Shown one piece after another: positions 1 through 9,039 of a stretch of 64,000 nucleotides of DNA. The stretch's first letter is position 1; each line of letters begins with the position of its first letter. This DNA is from GWB2-37-7 sp942492835 (lineage in GTDB: Bacteria; Bacillota; Clostridia; Lutisporales; Lutisporaceae): positions 3,906,001-3,970,000 of the forward strand of contig OW818645.1 of assembly GCA_942492835.1 (NCBI GenBank), written 5' to 3'. Position numbers and translations under genes: made by a program. The notes under the pieces were generated by a model. That model saw nothing but the letters and a program-made list of their open reading frames with translations. It made no database searches and was not told where the DNA came from.

Positions 1-1
1 C

Positions 2-1222
2 GATGTTTTTATCAAGGATGGAAATGTGGAGGACATAGGGGAAGGGCTTTCCTATGAAGCAGATCAAATTATTGATGCTGATGGATTGACCTTAATGCCT
101 GGATTTGTGGATATGCACTGTCATTTAAGACAACCGGGTTTTCAGCACAAGGAGACAGTAGCATCAGGCTCTAAGGCGGCTGCAAGGGGTGGGTATACTA
201 CAATTTGCTGTATGCCAAATACAAAGCCAGTAATTGACAATCAAGAGAGCTTATCGATGCTTATGGATATAATAAAAGAAGATGCTGCTATCAATGTGCT
301 GCCTATAGCGGCTATTTCTATAAATCAGAAAAGTGAATGTCTTACTGATATGGTTAAGCTTAAGTCTCTTGGGGCAGTAGCTTTCTCCGATGATGGTCAG
401 CCTGTTTCAAATAACAATTTGATGCTTTCAGCCTTACAAGCAGCAAAAGAACATGGGTTATTGCTAATTGATCATTGTGAGGATAAAAGTTTGGTAAAAG
501 GCGGAGTAATAAATCTTGGCAAAAAGTCAGAAGAGCTAGGACTTCTGGGAATTTCTAACCTGTCAGAGGAACAGCCTATAGAAAGAGATGCAATGCTTGC
601 AAAAGAAGCAGGATATAGGATACATATAGCTCATGTAAGCACAGAAGGCTCAGCAGAAATAATAAGAAGGGCTAAGGCACAAGGTACAAAAGTAACCTGT
701 GAGGTAACTCCGCATCATTTAGCTTTAAGCGAAGATATAATAAAGTTGGACTATACAGACTGTAAAGTAAATCCTCCACTTAGAACTAAAAAGGATATAG
801 AAGCCCTGAAGCTTGCCTTAAAGGATGGAACGATTGATGCAATTGCTACAGATCATGCTCCTCATCATAAGGATGAGAAGGGGAATGATTTTTACAAGGC
901 TCCGTTTGGTATATCTGGCATAGAGACATCATTTTCTGTGTGCTATACGGAACTGGTGGAGACTGGACTGTTAAGTCTTAAAGAATTGTCAGCTAAGATG
1001 AGTCAAAATCCCAGCAGGATATTGGGTATAAATAAAGGTAGGCTTGCAGTAGGTGAAACAGCCGATATTACAATTGTTGATTTAAACAAAGCTGTGACTA
1101 TAAACAAAAATGATTTTTACTCAAAAGGCAAAAATACACCTTTTCATGGAAGAAGCTATAAGGGAGAGGTTGTATATACAATAGTTAATGGCAAAATAAT
1201 ATATAAAAGGGAGGAAAAATAA
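2..1222 (+). CDS. pyrC: Dihydroorotase, 5' end outside window
   Basis: Zinc-dependent cyclic amidohydrolase that closes N-carbamoyl-aspartate to dihydroorotate in pyrimidine synthesis. The frame is open back to base 2 (reading DVFIKDGN), so the true start lies upstream of the window; the GTG at 26 is internal. Family motifs seen are GFVDMHCHLRQPG (metal-binding HxH), IDHCED, HIAHVS and ATDHAPHH (catalytic Asp and His). The stop shares one base with the pyrF start, which means translational coupling. It heads the visible part of a pyrC-F-K-D operon. The identification is secure; only the N-terminus is missing. Confidence 0.95.
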   Translation, partial: DVFIKDGNVEDIGEGLSYEADQIIDADGLTLMPGFVDMHCHLRQPGFQHKETVASGSKAAARGGYTTICCMPNTKPVIDNQESLSMLMDIIKEDAAINVLPIAAISINQKSECLTDMVKLKSLGAVAFSDDGQPVSNNNLMLSALQAAKEHGLLLIDHCEDKSLVKGGVINLGKKSEELGLLGISNLSEEQPIERDAMLAKEAGYRIHIAHVSTEGSAEIIRRAKAQGTKVTCEVTPHHLALSEDIIKLDYTDCKVNPPLRTKKDIEALKLALKDGTIDAIATDHAPHHKDEKGNDFYKAPFGISGIETSFSVCYTELVETGLLSLKELSAKMSQNPSRILGINKGRLAVGETADITIVDLNKAVTINKNDFYSKGKNTPFHGRSYKGEVVYTIVNGKIIYKREEK

Positions 1223-2154
1223 TGATAGTAGAAAGACTAATTGAACAAGTTATTAAGTGTGAGAATCATACGGTGGTAGGTCTAGATCCTAGGTTTGATT
1301 ATGTGCCTGAATATATTAGAGAAGAAGCTATGTCAAAGCATAATGACTATTCAGAGGGTGTTGCAGAAGCCTTTTTCTTGTACAATAAGGAGATTATTGA
1401 CAACATATATGACATTGTACCTGCTGTAAAGCCACAGATAGCCTTTTATGAGCAATATGGAATAGCAGGCTTAAATAGCTTTAAGCAAACCTGTGACTAT
1501 GCAAGCTCAAAGGGCTTGGTAGTTATAGGAGATGTAAAAAGAGGGGATATAGGCAGCACTGCCGAGGCTTACTCAGAGGCATATTTAGGTAATAAGGAAT
1601 ATTCTCTAAACACAGATTTTATAACAGTGAACCCATACCTTGGAACTGACTCATTGGAGCCTTTTATAAAGAACTGCAATGAAAATGAAAAGGGTGTATT
1701 CATATTAGTAAAAACCTCAAACAAATCCTCTGGTGAGTTACAGGATTTAGTATGCAATGGCAAGACAATATATGAGCATGTAGCTGATATTGTAGTAAGA
1801 TTAGGCGAAGATTATGTTGGAGACAAGGGATATAATTTTGTAGGTGCAGTTGTAGGTGCTACTTATAAAGAAGAGGCAGCAAAGCTTAGAAAGCTTATGA
1901 AAAACACTTATTTCCTTGTACCAGGCTATGGTGCCCAAGGAGGCACAGCAGAGGATGTAGTAGCTTGCTTTAATGATGATGGCTTAGGAGCTATAGTGAA
2001 TTCCTCTAGGGGTATAATAGCTGCGTACAAATCTAAGGATTATTCAGACAAGTTTAGCGATAAAGAGTTTGGGTTAGCTTCAAGGGAAGCGGCAATAAAT
2101 ATGCGAAATGCTATAAACAAAGAATTAGAAAAGAATAAGAAAATTGCATGGTAG
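1222..2154 (+). CDS. pyrF: Orotidine 5'-phosphate decarboxylase, long (type 2) form
   Basis: Decarboxylates OMP to UMP, the last step of pyrimidine synthesis. At 310 residues it matches the long PyrF subfamily rather than the ~230-residue short form. Motifs seen are VVGLDPRFDYVP near the N-terminus, KPQIAFYEQYG, and the catalytic VIGDVKRGDIGSTAEAY (Lys-Asp dyad). The ATG overlaps the pyrC stop by one base, with GGGAGG just upstream inside pyrC. The order F before K and D is common in Clostridia. No oddity noted. Confidence 0.96.
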   Translation: MIVERLIEQVIKCENHTVVGLDPRFDYVPEYIREEAMSKHNDYSEGVAEAFFLYNKEIIDNIYDIVPAVKPQIAFYEQYGIAGLNSFKQTCDYASSKGLVVIGDVKRGDIGSTAEAYSEAYLGNKEYSLNTDFITVNPYLGTDSLEPFIKNCNENEKGVFILVKTSNKSSGELQDLVCNGKTIYEHVADIVVRLGEDYVGDKGYNFVGAVVGATYKEEAAKLRKLMKNTYFLVPGYGAQGGTAEDVVACFNDDGLGAIVNSSRGIIAAYKSKDYSDKFSDKEFGLASREAAINMRNAINKELEKNKKIAW

Positions 2155-2162
2155 GTGTTAAA

Positions 2163-2927
2163 ATGTTTAATGAAAAATGTGAAGTATTACAGAATAAGAA
2201 ATTAGCATCAAATGTCTATGAAATGATATTAAAGACTGATAAAATTGCAAAAGAAGCTATGCCTGGTCAGTTTATTCATATAAAGATAAACGCTGGACTG
2301 TATCCTTTGCTAAGAAGACCAATAAGCATAAATAGAACAGATAAAGAGAAAGACACAGTAACAATAGTTTATCAAGTAATAGGACAAGGGACAGAAGAAA
2401 TGTCAGAAATACAGAAAGGAACCATCCTCGATATAATGGGCCCTATGGGAAAAGGCTTCCCTATATTTGATGGAAAGAGGTGTGCAGTGGTAGGCGGTGG
2501 CATGGGTACTGCACCTTTGCTGGAGCTGGCAAATGGTTTACAACATTGCGATGCATATCTTGGTTTTAGAGACGAGGTATATAAGCTTGCGGAATATCAA
2601 GCTATCTGCAATAAGGTAGATATAGCTACTGAGGATGGAAGTCTTGGATATAAGGGCTATGTAACTAGTCTGCTAGAAAAAAATATAAATAGCTATGATA
2701 TAGTGTATACTTGCGGCCCAAAGGTTATGATGAAAATAGTAGCTGATATATGTAACAAAAATAATGTTGAGTGCTATGTTTCATTAGAAGAGAGAATGGC
2801 TTGTGGTATAGGCGCCTGTCTTGTATGTGCCTGCAAGGTAAAGGGAGAGGATGCAGAGTGGCATCATAAAAAGGTATGTAAGGATGGACCTGTTTTCAAT
2901 GCTAAGGAGGTATCTTTTGATGCTTAA
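2163..2927 (+). CDS. pyrK: Dihydroorotate dehydrogenase electron-transfer subunit
   Basis: FAD and 2Fe-2S subunit that passes electrons from the class 1B dihydroorotate dehydrogenase PyrD to NAD+. It shows the FAD-binding RRPISI motif, a glycine-rich VVGGGMGTAPLLELA nucleotide site, and a C-terminal cysteine cluster (CGIGACLVCACK, plus a later Cys) that should hold the 2Fe-2S centre. I chose ATG 2163, with AGGTG 5 nt upstream, over ATG 2148, which lies inside pyrF. Length is 254 residues. It overlaps pyrD by 8 nt, which fits equimolar complex formation. Confidence 0.95.
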   Translation: MFNEKCEVLQNKKLASNVYEMILKTDKIAKEAMPGQFIHIKINAGLYPLLRRPISINRTDKEKDTVTIVYQVIGQGTEEMSEIQKGTILDIMGPMGKGFPIFDGKRCAVVGGGMGTAPLLELANGLQHCDAYLGFRDEVYKLAEYQAICNKVDIATEDGSLGYKGYVTSLLEKNINSYDIVYTCGPKVMMKIVADICNKNNVECYVSLEERMACGIGACLVCACKVKGEDAEWHHKKVCKDGPVFNAKEVSFDA

Positions 2928-3825
2928 CATGGAAGTAAATATTGGTGGTCTAAGACTTAAGAATCCTATGATGACTGCTTCTGGTACTTATGGTTTTGGG
3001 AAGGAATATGGAGAATTTTATGACTTAAGTAAATTGGGAGCAGTAGTAGCAAAAGGGCTCACATTAAAGCCAAGAGAGGGAAACAAAGCTCCTAGAATAG
3101 CAGAAACGCCAGCTGGAATATTAAACAGCGTAGGGCTTCAAAACCCAGGCGTAGAAATGTTTTTAGAGCAGGAGCTGCCATTTCTAAGAAAATATGATAC
3201 TGCTGTAATAGCAAATATTGCAGGCAACACTGTTGATGAATATTGTGAAATGGCAGAAAGGCTTGGTAAGCAGGTTGATGCTATTGAGCTAAATATTTCA
3301 TGCCCTAACGTAAAGGAAGGCGGAGTAGCATTTGGAACAAAGTGTGAATCTGTTTACAATATCACCAAAAGTGTAAAGTCATACTGCAAAGTGCCGCTAA
3401 TTGTGAAGCTATCTCCAAATGTCACAGACATTAAGGAAATTGCACTAGCGGCAGAAGAAGCTGGTGCAGATAGCATATCCTTAATAAATACGCTTCTTGG
3501 TATGGCTATTGATATAAACACTAGAAAGCCAATTATGGCAAATGTAGTTGGTGGTCTATCTGGCCCTGCGGTTAAGCCTGTAGCGGTAAGAATGGTATGG
3601 CAGGTTGCACAAGCAGTAAAGATACCTGTAATTGGCATGGGTGGCATAAGCAGCTGGCAGGATGCAGTGGAATTCATATTAGCTGGTGCAACTGCGGTAG
3701 CAATAGGTACATATAACTTTGTAAATCCTTTTGCACCTATAGAAATTCTACAAGGCTTAGAGCAATACATGGGGAAAAACGGTTTCAATAGCCTAGAAGA
3801 CTTCAGAGGAAAAGTAATCCTATAA
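2920..3825 (+). CDS. pyrD: Dihydroorotate dehydrogenase, class 1B catalytic subunit
   Basis: FMN enzyme oxidising dihydroorotate to orotate, partnered by PyrK. A start at 2920 is supported by AAGGAGG at 2904-2910; the longer frame from 2851 runs deep inside pyrK and was not used. Motifs are MTASGTYGFG, LNSVGLQNPG, the catalytic-Cys loop ELNISCPNVK (class 1B uses Cys as base) and the phosphate site GMGGI / GATAVAIGTYNF. Length is 301 residues. It is the last gene of the operon, followed by a strong bidirectional terminator. Confidence 0.96.
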   Translation: MLNMEVNIGGLRLKNPMMTASGTYGFGKEYGEFYDLSKLGAVVAKGLTLKPREGNKAPRIAETPAGILNSVGLQNPGVEMFLEQELPFLRKYDTAVIANIAGNTVDEYCEMAERLGKQVDAIELNISCPNVKEGGVAFGTKCESVYNITKSVKSYCKVPLIVKLSPNVTDIKEIALAAEEAGADSISLINTLLGMAIDINTRKPIMANVVGGLSGPAVKPVAVRMVWQVAQAVKIPVIGMGGISSWQDAVEFILAGATAVAIGTYNFVNPFAPIEILQGLEQYMGKNGFNSLEDFRGKVIL

Positions 3826-3859
3826 TTTTAATATGTGCATTGGTCATCCAAAAAACAAT

Positions 3860-3897
3860 AAGTCCGTTGAAATAATTAAAATTCAACGGACTTTTTA
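3860..3897. terminator. Bidirectional intrinsic terminator between pyrD and rqcH
   Basis: A perfect 12-bp stem (AAGTCCGTTGAA at 3860-3871, complement at 3882-3893) with a 10-nt loop. Runs of T follow on the plus strand and runs of A precede it (T on the minus strand), so it can stop both the pyr operon and the convergent rqcH transcript. Confidence 0.88.
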
Positions 3898-5682
3898 TTA
3901 ATTAATTTTCGTTAGTTTTAAAATATCTTCTTCATTAGGATCGATATATACTGTTCTATTACTCTCATATATAACCATGCCAGGCTTTGCACCGTTTGGC
4001 TTCTTTACATTCCTTTTTGGAGTATAGTCTACAGACACCTTGGAAGATAATTTTCCTTTACTATAGTATGCTGCTAGATTAGCAGCTTCTGATAAGGTGA
4101 CATCATCCATTTGCTTGCCATTTGTTTTTACTATAACATGGGAGCCTGGAATGTCTTTGGTATGCAGCCATAAGTCATTTGGCAATGCAAGTTTAATTGT
4201 AAGGTAGTCATTTTGTACGTTATTCTTTCCTACATAAATATCAAAGCCTGTAGAGGATACAAAATGCATAGGCTTTGAGGGAGCGACAACTTTATTTTTG
4301 CCCTTGATTTCCTTCTTTTTCTTTATGTAGCCTTGATCTGCAAGTTCTTTTCTTATTTCATTTATCTCCAATTCCTCAGTACACTTTTCTAAATTATCTG
4401 CTTGATTCTCAAGGTAAAGTGTTTCTTGCTCATTTTCATTTAACTGTTTTTCTATGGAGATAAGAGCTGACTTTGATTTGTTGTATTTTTTATAGTATCT
4501 TTGAGCATTTGCTGTAGCAGCAAGCTGAGAATCCATAGAAATATCAACGTATTCATCGCTCTCACTGAAATAGTTAAGAAGCTTTATCTTATCGACACCT
4601 TTTTCTATCTGATAGAGATTGGACATAATCAAATCCCCATAAAGCTTGTATATCTCAGCCTTGTGTGCTTTTGTAAGCTCATCTTTTAATATTTCAAGCT
4701 TTTTGTAGCATCTATCCAGTCTATTGTTAATTATCTTTTGTATATCTACATATTTTTGCTTTATCCTATCCTTGTTGTCCTTAACTAAATAGAATTTTTC
4801 TATTGCTTCACTAATACTTAGTATATAATCCTTATCAAGATGACTATACATCTTAAGGTCAAGGCAGAAGAAGTCTTTTGGCTTCTTTTCTTCAAAAATA
4901 ATATTGGGTTTATATTGATGTTCTTTGATTTTAGCGGAATATTGAATTATAGCCTTGTGTAAGACTTGTCTATTGGCATCGCTTAGTCTACTGATATCTG
5001 TATCAAACTCTATTGAAGCATAGGCACATATCTCCTTGGCTACTACAGGGCTGATACCATTTAGAACCTTCATAAGGAATTTATCAGCCTTTATGCTGTC
5101 CTGTTGAAGCTCCACACATTTTATAAATTCTTCATAGGAGACGCTTAGAGGACTAAGCTTTGTTGCATTGTTTTCTGCTCCAGTAGGAGGATAATTGTAT
5201 TGCCTGCCTGGCAGAACCTCACGAACACTGCTTATTTCGAAGCTAACTCTCTTTATACTGTCTATTATTTTGTTTGAATCTTTATCTACAAAAATTATAT
5301 TACTATGTCTGCCCATTATTTCGATTATAAGCATTTTACTTGTACTATAACCTAGCTCATCAAGACATTCTATAGAAATCTCAATAATCCGCTCAAATTC
5401 TGGCTGATGTATCGAGATTATTTTTCCGCCCAAAAGATGCTTTCTAAGAAGCATGCAGAAGGAAGGAGCAGTCATTGGATTGGATTTATTTTCTGTTGTC
5501 AGATGAAGTCTTGGATAGATTGGACTGGCACTTAAAAGAAGCTTAAGATTTTCTCTATTGCCTCTGATACCTAATATCAACTCATCCTTTTCAGGTTGAT
5601 ATATTTTATCTATTTTACCGTTTAATATCTTCTGATCGAGCTCATATATAACACTATTTATAACTGAACCATCAAATGGCAT
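3898..5682 (-). CDS. rqcH: Rqc2 homologue RqcH (NFACT / FbpA family)
   Basis: Ribosome-associated quality-control factor: it binds stalled 50S subunits with peptidyl-tRNA and recruits tRNA-Ala to add alanine tails (known for B. subtilis RqcH; older name fibronectin-binding protein). Domains seen are NFACT-N (about 1-200), helix-hairpin-helix and a long Lys/Glu-rich coiled coil (about 280-440), then NFACT-R with DLWLHTKDIPGSHVIVKT near residue 500. I chose ATG 5682 (594 aa) because GGAGGTG lies just upstream; the longer frame adds 21 residues without a ribosome site. Single gene, convergent with pyrD. Confidence 0.92.
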   Translation of the reverse strand: MPFDGSVINSVIYELDQKILNGKIDKIYQPEKDELILGIRGNRENLKLLLSASPIYPRLHLTTENKSNPMTAPSFCMLLRKHLLGGKIISIHQPEFERIIEISIECLDELGYSTSKMLIIEIMGRHSNIIFVDKDSNKIIDSIKRVSFEISSVREVLPGRQYNYPPTGAENNATKLSPLSVSYEEFIKCVELQQDSIKADKFLMKVLNGISPVVAKEICAYASIEFDTDISRLSDANRQVLHKAIIQYSAKIKEHQYKPNIIFEEKKPKDFFCLDLKMYSHLDKDYILSISEAIEKFYLVKDNKDRIKQKYVDIQKIINNRLDRCYKKLEILKDELTKAHKAEIYKLYGDLIMSNLYQIEKGVDKIKLLNYFSESDEYVDISMDSQLAATANAQRYYKKYNKSKSALISIEKQLNENEQETLYLENQADNLEKCTEELEINEIRKELADQGYIKKKKEIKGKNKVVAPSKPMHFVSSTGFDIYVGKNNVQNDYLTIKLALPNDLWLHTKDIPGSHVIVKTNGKQMDDVTLSEAANLAAYYSKGKLSSKVSVDYTPKRNVKKPNGAKPGMVIYESNRTVYIDPNEEDILKLTKIN

Positions 5683-5865
5683 AATAACACCTCCATAAAA
5701 GCTTTTGTACATTGCTAGTATATCACTTAAAACCTGCTTTTTCACTAAGAAAGCTTAATTATATCAATACTGTAAATAATAATTGTATTAAAACATTAAA
5801 ATTAGGACTATAGAACATACGTGATAATTAATTCCAGCATCTATGTGTTTAGTATGTATAAATTA

Positions 5866-5874
5866 TGTTATAAT
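5866..5874 (+). promoter_or_regulatory. Extended -10 promoter candidate for dapF
   Basis: TGTTATAAT (TGn plus TATAAT) at 5866-5874, about 100 bases before the dapF start. No good -35 lies at 16-18 bp, as is usual for extended -10 promoters. The 15-mer containing it recurs exactly before the cyclophilin gene. The rest of 5683-5976 is AT-rich and holds no gene; it also carries a segment similar to the tmcAL/ackA intergenic region. Confidence 0.5.
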
Positions 5875-5976
5875 AAAGTAATAAATATACTATATATATC
5901 GCACTAAACAAATTATATTGATTTGCGTAAAATATATTTTTTAGAACTAAGTTATTGTTTTGATAGGAGATTTTTT

Positions 5977-6807
5977 ATGAAGTTTTGGAAATATCATGGT
6001 TTGGGTAATGATTTCATAATTATTAATAATCTTGATAACAGCATATTACTGGATAATAAGACAATTGAGACAATGTGCCACAGGCGCTTTGGTATAGGAG
6101 CTGATGGAGTGGTGCAGGTGGAGAAAAGTAATATTGCGGATGTAAGGATGATAATATATAATTCAGATGGAAGCAGACCAGAAATGTGTGGTAATGCCAT
6201 ACGCTGCTTCGCTAAGCATGTGTTTGAGCAAGGCATTGTAAAAGGGAAACAAATAGCGGTACAAACAGATGCTGGAATAATGAATATTGGTATTAATGTA
6301 GAAAAGGATAAAGTAGTGTCAGCGATAGTAAACATGGGTAAACCAGACTTTGACGCCAGTAAGCTTACATCAAATCCTACTAAGCCACAGCTTATTAATG
6401 AAGCTATAAAGGTTTACGATGAGACAATAAATATAACAAGCTTGACTATGGGAGTACCTCATACAGTAGTTTTTACAAACCATTTAGAGGATGAATATAT
6501 ACAGCATTATGGTAAACTAATTGAGAATCACTATATGTTTCCGAATAAAACAAATGTAAACTTTGTCAAGGTAGTTGACTATAACAACATAATAATTCGG
6601 ACATGGGAAAGAGGTGCAGGATACACCTTCGCTTGCGGCACAGGAGCTTGCGCTTGCGTAGCAGCAGGGGTAGCACAAAATTTAATTCATGATAAGGTTA
6701 AGGTTCAGCTGCGCGGTGGAGACTTGATTGTACATTGGAGAGACAAACAGGATATATATATGGAGGGACCCGCAGTAGAAGTATATGAGGGAATTTTTAA
6801 AAACTAA
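5977..6807 (+). CDS. dapF: Diaminopimelate epimerase
   Basis: Cofactor-independent epimerase converting LL- to meso-diaminopimelate, for lysine and the peptidoglycan crosslink. Both catalytic cysteines are visible: PEMCGNAIRC about a quarter in, and FACGTGACA near residue 215. The N-terminal KFWKYHGLGNDFI is typical. ATG 5977 is chosen because AGGAGA lies 6 nt upstream and the family starts at this motif; the TTG-initiated longer frame from 5923 lacks a ribosome site. Length is 276 aa, the family's usual size. It stands apart from other lysine genes here. Confidence 0.95.
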   Translation: MKFWKYHGLGNDFIIINNLDNSILLDNKTIETMCHRRFGIGADGVVQVEKSNIADVRMIIYNSDGSRPEMCGNAIRCFAKHVFEQGIVKGKQIAVQTDAGIMNIGINVEKDKVVSAIVNMGKPDFDASKLTSNPTKPQLINEAIKVYDETINITSLTMGVPHTVVFTNHLEDEYIQHYGKLIENHYMFPNKTNVNFVKVVDYNNIIIRTWERGAGYTFACGTGACACVAAGVAQNLIHDKVKVQLRGGDLIVHWRDKQDIYMEGPAVEVYEGIFKN

Positions 6808-6967
6808 ATCTTTTTCTCAGCATATATGTTAAAATAATATTCTTAACACTTGTTTTTATTGGTAAAATTAATTACAATAGTATAGAAATATCTGTATTAA
6901 TGTTGGATAACAAGTAAATAATCATACAATAATGACCAACAGCCGAAACATTGGAAGGATGATACAT

Positions 6968-7843
6968 ATGATAAAAAGCATGACAGGCTTCGGTAGAGGT
7001 GAAGCAACAAGAAATAATATCACAGTTACAGTAGATGTTAAATCTGTAAATCATAGATATAGTGATATATCAGTTCGGATGCCAAGAGCAGTTCAAGCCT
7101 TAGAGCAAAAGGTTAGAGAGTATGTAAGCTCAAAGCTTAACAGAGGTAAAATAGATATATATATTAACTATGATTCCTTTGGTCAGGATACTAAAGTAAA
7201 GCTTGATACTAATCTGGCAGCAGCTTATGTAGACTCGCTAAATGTACTAAAAGAACAATTTGGGATAAAGGATGAGATTTCACTTTCACTGCTTACAAAG
7301 TTTTCAGATATTCTAAAGATAGATACAGAAGAGCAGGATGTTGATTTCTTGTGGTCTATTTTATCAGAAGCACTGGAAAAAGCTGTTTCTTCGCTTGTCG
7401 ATATGAGAAGCGGAGAGGGAGAAAGACTTCATAAGGATATGCTTTTAAAGCTGGATGACATAAAAAATATATTATCAGATATCAAAGAAATGTCAGCTGG
7501 CTTAGCAGATGAATATAAAGAAAAGCTATTTGAGAAAATAAAAGAACTTACAAAAGATATAAAGCCGGATGAAAACAGGATCTTGACAGAGGTTGCAATA
7601 TTTGCTGACAAAGCTGGTATTGATGAAGAAATAGTAAGACTTGGCAGCCATCTTGAAGAATTCAAGAAGACTCTAAATATAAAAACTCCTATAGGAAAAA
7701 AGCTAGACTTTATAGTTCAGGAAATGAATAGGGAAATCAATACAATAGGCTCAAAGTCTTCAAATTTAGATGTTGTAAATAATGTTATTTCGATTAAGAC
7801 AGAAATTGAAAAGATTAGAGAACAGATACAGAATATAGAATAA
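6968..7843 (+). CDS. YicC/YloC family endoribonuclease
   Basis: Member of the YicC/YloC family (DUF1732 C-terminal part), members of which are described as endoribonucleases. The signature N-terminus IKSMTGFGRGEA and the C-terminal FIVQEMNREINTIGSK with the last-third helices are present; length is 291 aa. The start at 6968 is preceded by GGAAGGA about 9 nt upstream; ATG 6959 is an alternative that adds MIH. It heads the conserved yicC-remA-gmk-rpoZ-coaBC cluster with 19 nt to remA. Confidence 0.92.
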   Translation: MIKSMTGFGRGEATRNNITVTVDVKSVNHRYSDISVRMPRAVQALEQKVREYVSSKLNRGKIDIYINYDSFGQDTKVKLDTNLAAAYVDSLNVLKEQFGIKDEISLSLLTKFSDILKIDTEEQDVDFLWSILSEALEKAVSSLVDMRSGEGERLHKDMLLKLDDIKNILSDIKEMSAGLADEYKEKLFEKIKELTKDIKPDENRILTEVAIFADKAGIDEEIVRLGSHLEEFKKTLNIKTPIGKKLDFIVQEMNREINTIGSKSSNLDVVNNVISIKTEIEKIREQIQNIE

Positions 7844-7862
7844 AATATTAGGAGGTCAAAAG

Positions 7863-8144
7863 ATGGGCATTAAATTGATAAACATAGGCTTTGGAAATAT
7901 CGTTTCTGCCAATAGACTGGTAGCTATAGTTAGCCCGGAATCAGCACCAATAAAGAGAATTATACAGGAAGCAAGAGACAGGGGTATGCTAATTGATGCT
8001 ACATATGGCAGAAGGACAAGAGCAGTAATAATTACTGATAGTGATCATGTAATATTGTCTGCTGTTCAACCTGAAACAGTGGCACATAGGCTCACTGATA
8101 AAGAGGACAGCAAGGATATTTCAGAAGATATGATAGAAGAATAG
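7863..8144 (+). CDS. remA: Extracellular matrix regulator RemA (DUF370)
   Basis: Small DNA-binding protein of the RemA/DUF370 family, which in B. subtilis activates matrix and osmoprotection genes and forms oligomeric rings. Seen here: LINIGFGNIVSANRLVAIV, PIKRIIQEARDRG, and the basic ATYGRRTRAVI segment that contacts DNA in the family. AGGAGG lies 8 nt before the ATG. Its position between yicC and gmk is the conserved one. The direct targets in this organism cannot be read from the window. Confidence 0.92.
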   Translation: MGIKLINIGFGNIVSANRLVAIVSPESAPIKRIIQEARDRGMLIDATYGRRTRAVIITDSDHVILSAVQPETVAHRLTDKEDSKDISEDMIEE

Positions 8145-8161
8145 AAATTTTGGAGGGACAA

Positions 8162-8770
8162 ATGAACAGCGGGCTACTAATTGTAATATCGGGACCATCT
8201 GGTTCAGGAAAGGGCACTGTGTGCAAGCAACTGTTATCTATGGAGATACCAGAAATTGAGCTATCTGTTTCCGCTACAACAAGAAAGCCAAGAATTGGAG
8301 AAGTGGAAGGAATAAGCTACTTTTTTAAATGCAAAGAAGAATTCAAAGAGATGATAAGTCAAAATGAATTTATTGAATATGCGCAGGTGTATGATAATTT
8401 TTATGGCACACCAAAAAGTCATGTAAAAGGTAAACTGGAAAAGGGTAAAGATGTAATACTTGAAATAGATATTCAAGGAGCTATGCAAGTAAAGAAAAAT
8501 CATCCTGATGCTGTGTTTGTATTTATTATGCCTCCTTCCTTTGAGGAGCTTAAGCATAGGATAATATCCAGGGGTACAGAATCAGAACAGGATATACATA
8601 AAAGACTTCATGAAGCATATAGCGAAGTATGTTCATCAAGAAATTATGATTATATAGTAATAAATGATGATATGTATAAGGCTGCAGAGGATGTAAGAAG
8701 TATCATAATGGCAGAAAAATGTAAAATAAAAAGATGCAAAATCGATTACGATAGTTTTAAGGAGGAATAA
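8162..8770 (+). CDS. gmk: Guanylate kinase
   Basis: Phosphorylates GMP to GDP. The P-loop GPSGSGKGT lies near residue 10, followed by the GMP-binding SVSATTRKPRIGEVEG and YGTPK, then VILEIDIQGAMQV. ATG 8162 is chosen over the upstream in-frame TTG 8150 because GGAGGG lies between them. Length is 202 aa, normal. It is 17 nt downstream of remA and one base upstream of rpoZ, so co-transcribed. Confidence 0.95.
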   Translation: MNSGLLIVISGPSGSGKGTVCKQLLSMEIPEIELSVSATTRKPRIGEVEGISYFFKCKEEFKEMISQNEFIEYAQVYDNFYGTPKSHVKGKLEKGKDVILEIDIQGAMQVKKNHPDAVFVFIMPPSFEELKHRIISRGTESEQDIHKRLHEAYSEVCSSRNYDYIVINDDMYKAAEDVRSIIMAEKCKIKRCKIDYDSFKEE

Positions 8771-8771
8771 T

Positions 8772-9038
8772 ATGATATATCCTACTTTAAGGTCCCTAAT
8801 GAAAAAGGTAGACAGCAAATATACACTTGTTGTTGCAGTATCAAAAAGGGCAAGACAAATAGTTGACGGTCAACCAAAGCTTACTAAGACACCTTCAAAT
8901 AAGCCTGTTACAGTGGCCGTAAATGAAATTTCAGAAGGTAAAATTGGATATGAGAGAAACTTTGACATCAATGAAGAGCAAAGGATAATTGGAAAATTAA
9001 CAGAGCAAGTAGAACATGTAGAACAGGTAAACGATTAA
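8772..9038 (+). CDS. rpoZ: RNA polymerase omega subunit
   Basis: Small accessory subunit that helps assemble RNA polymerase by binding beta-prime. At 88 aa it shows the family core: YPTLRSLMKKVDSKYTLVVAVSKRARQI with KPVTVAVNEI following. AAGGAGG lies just before the ATG, inside the end of gmk. The gmk-rpoZ-coaBC order is highly conserved in Firmicutes, which supports the call for such a short protein. Confidence 0.93.
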   Translation: MIYPTLRSLMKKVDSKYTLVVAVSKRARQIVDGQPKLTKTPSNKPVTVAVNEISEGKIGYERNFDINEEQRIIGKLTEQVEHVEQVND

Positions 9039-9039
9039 A

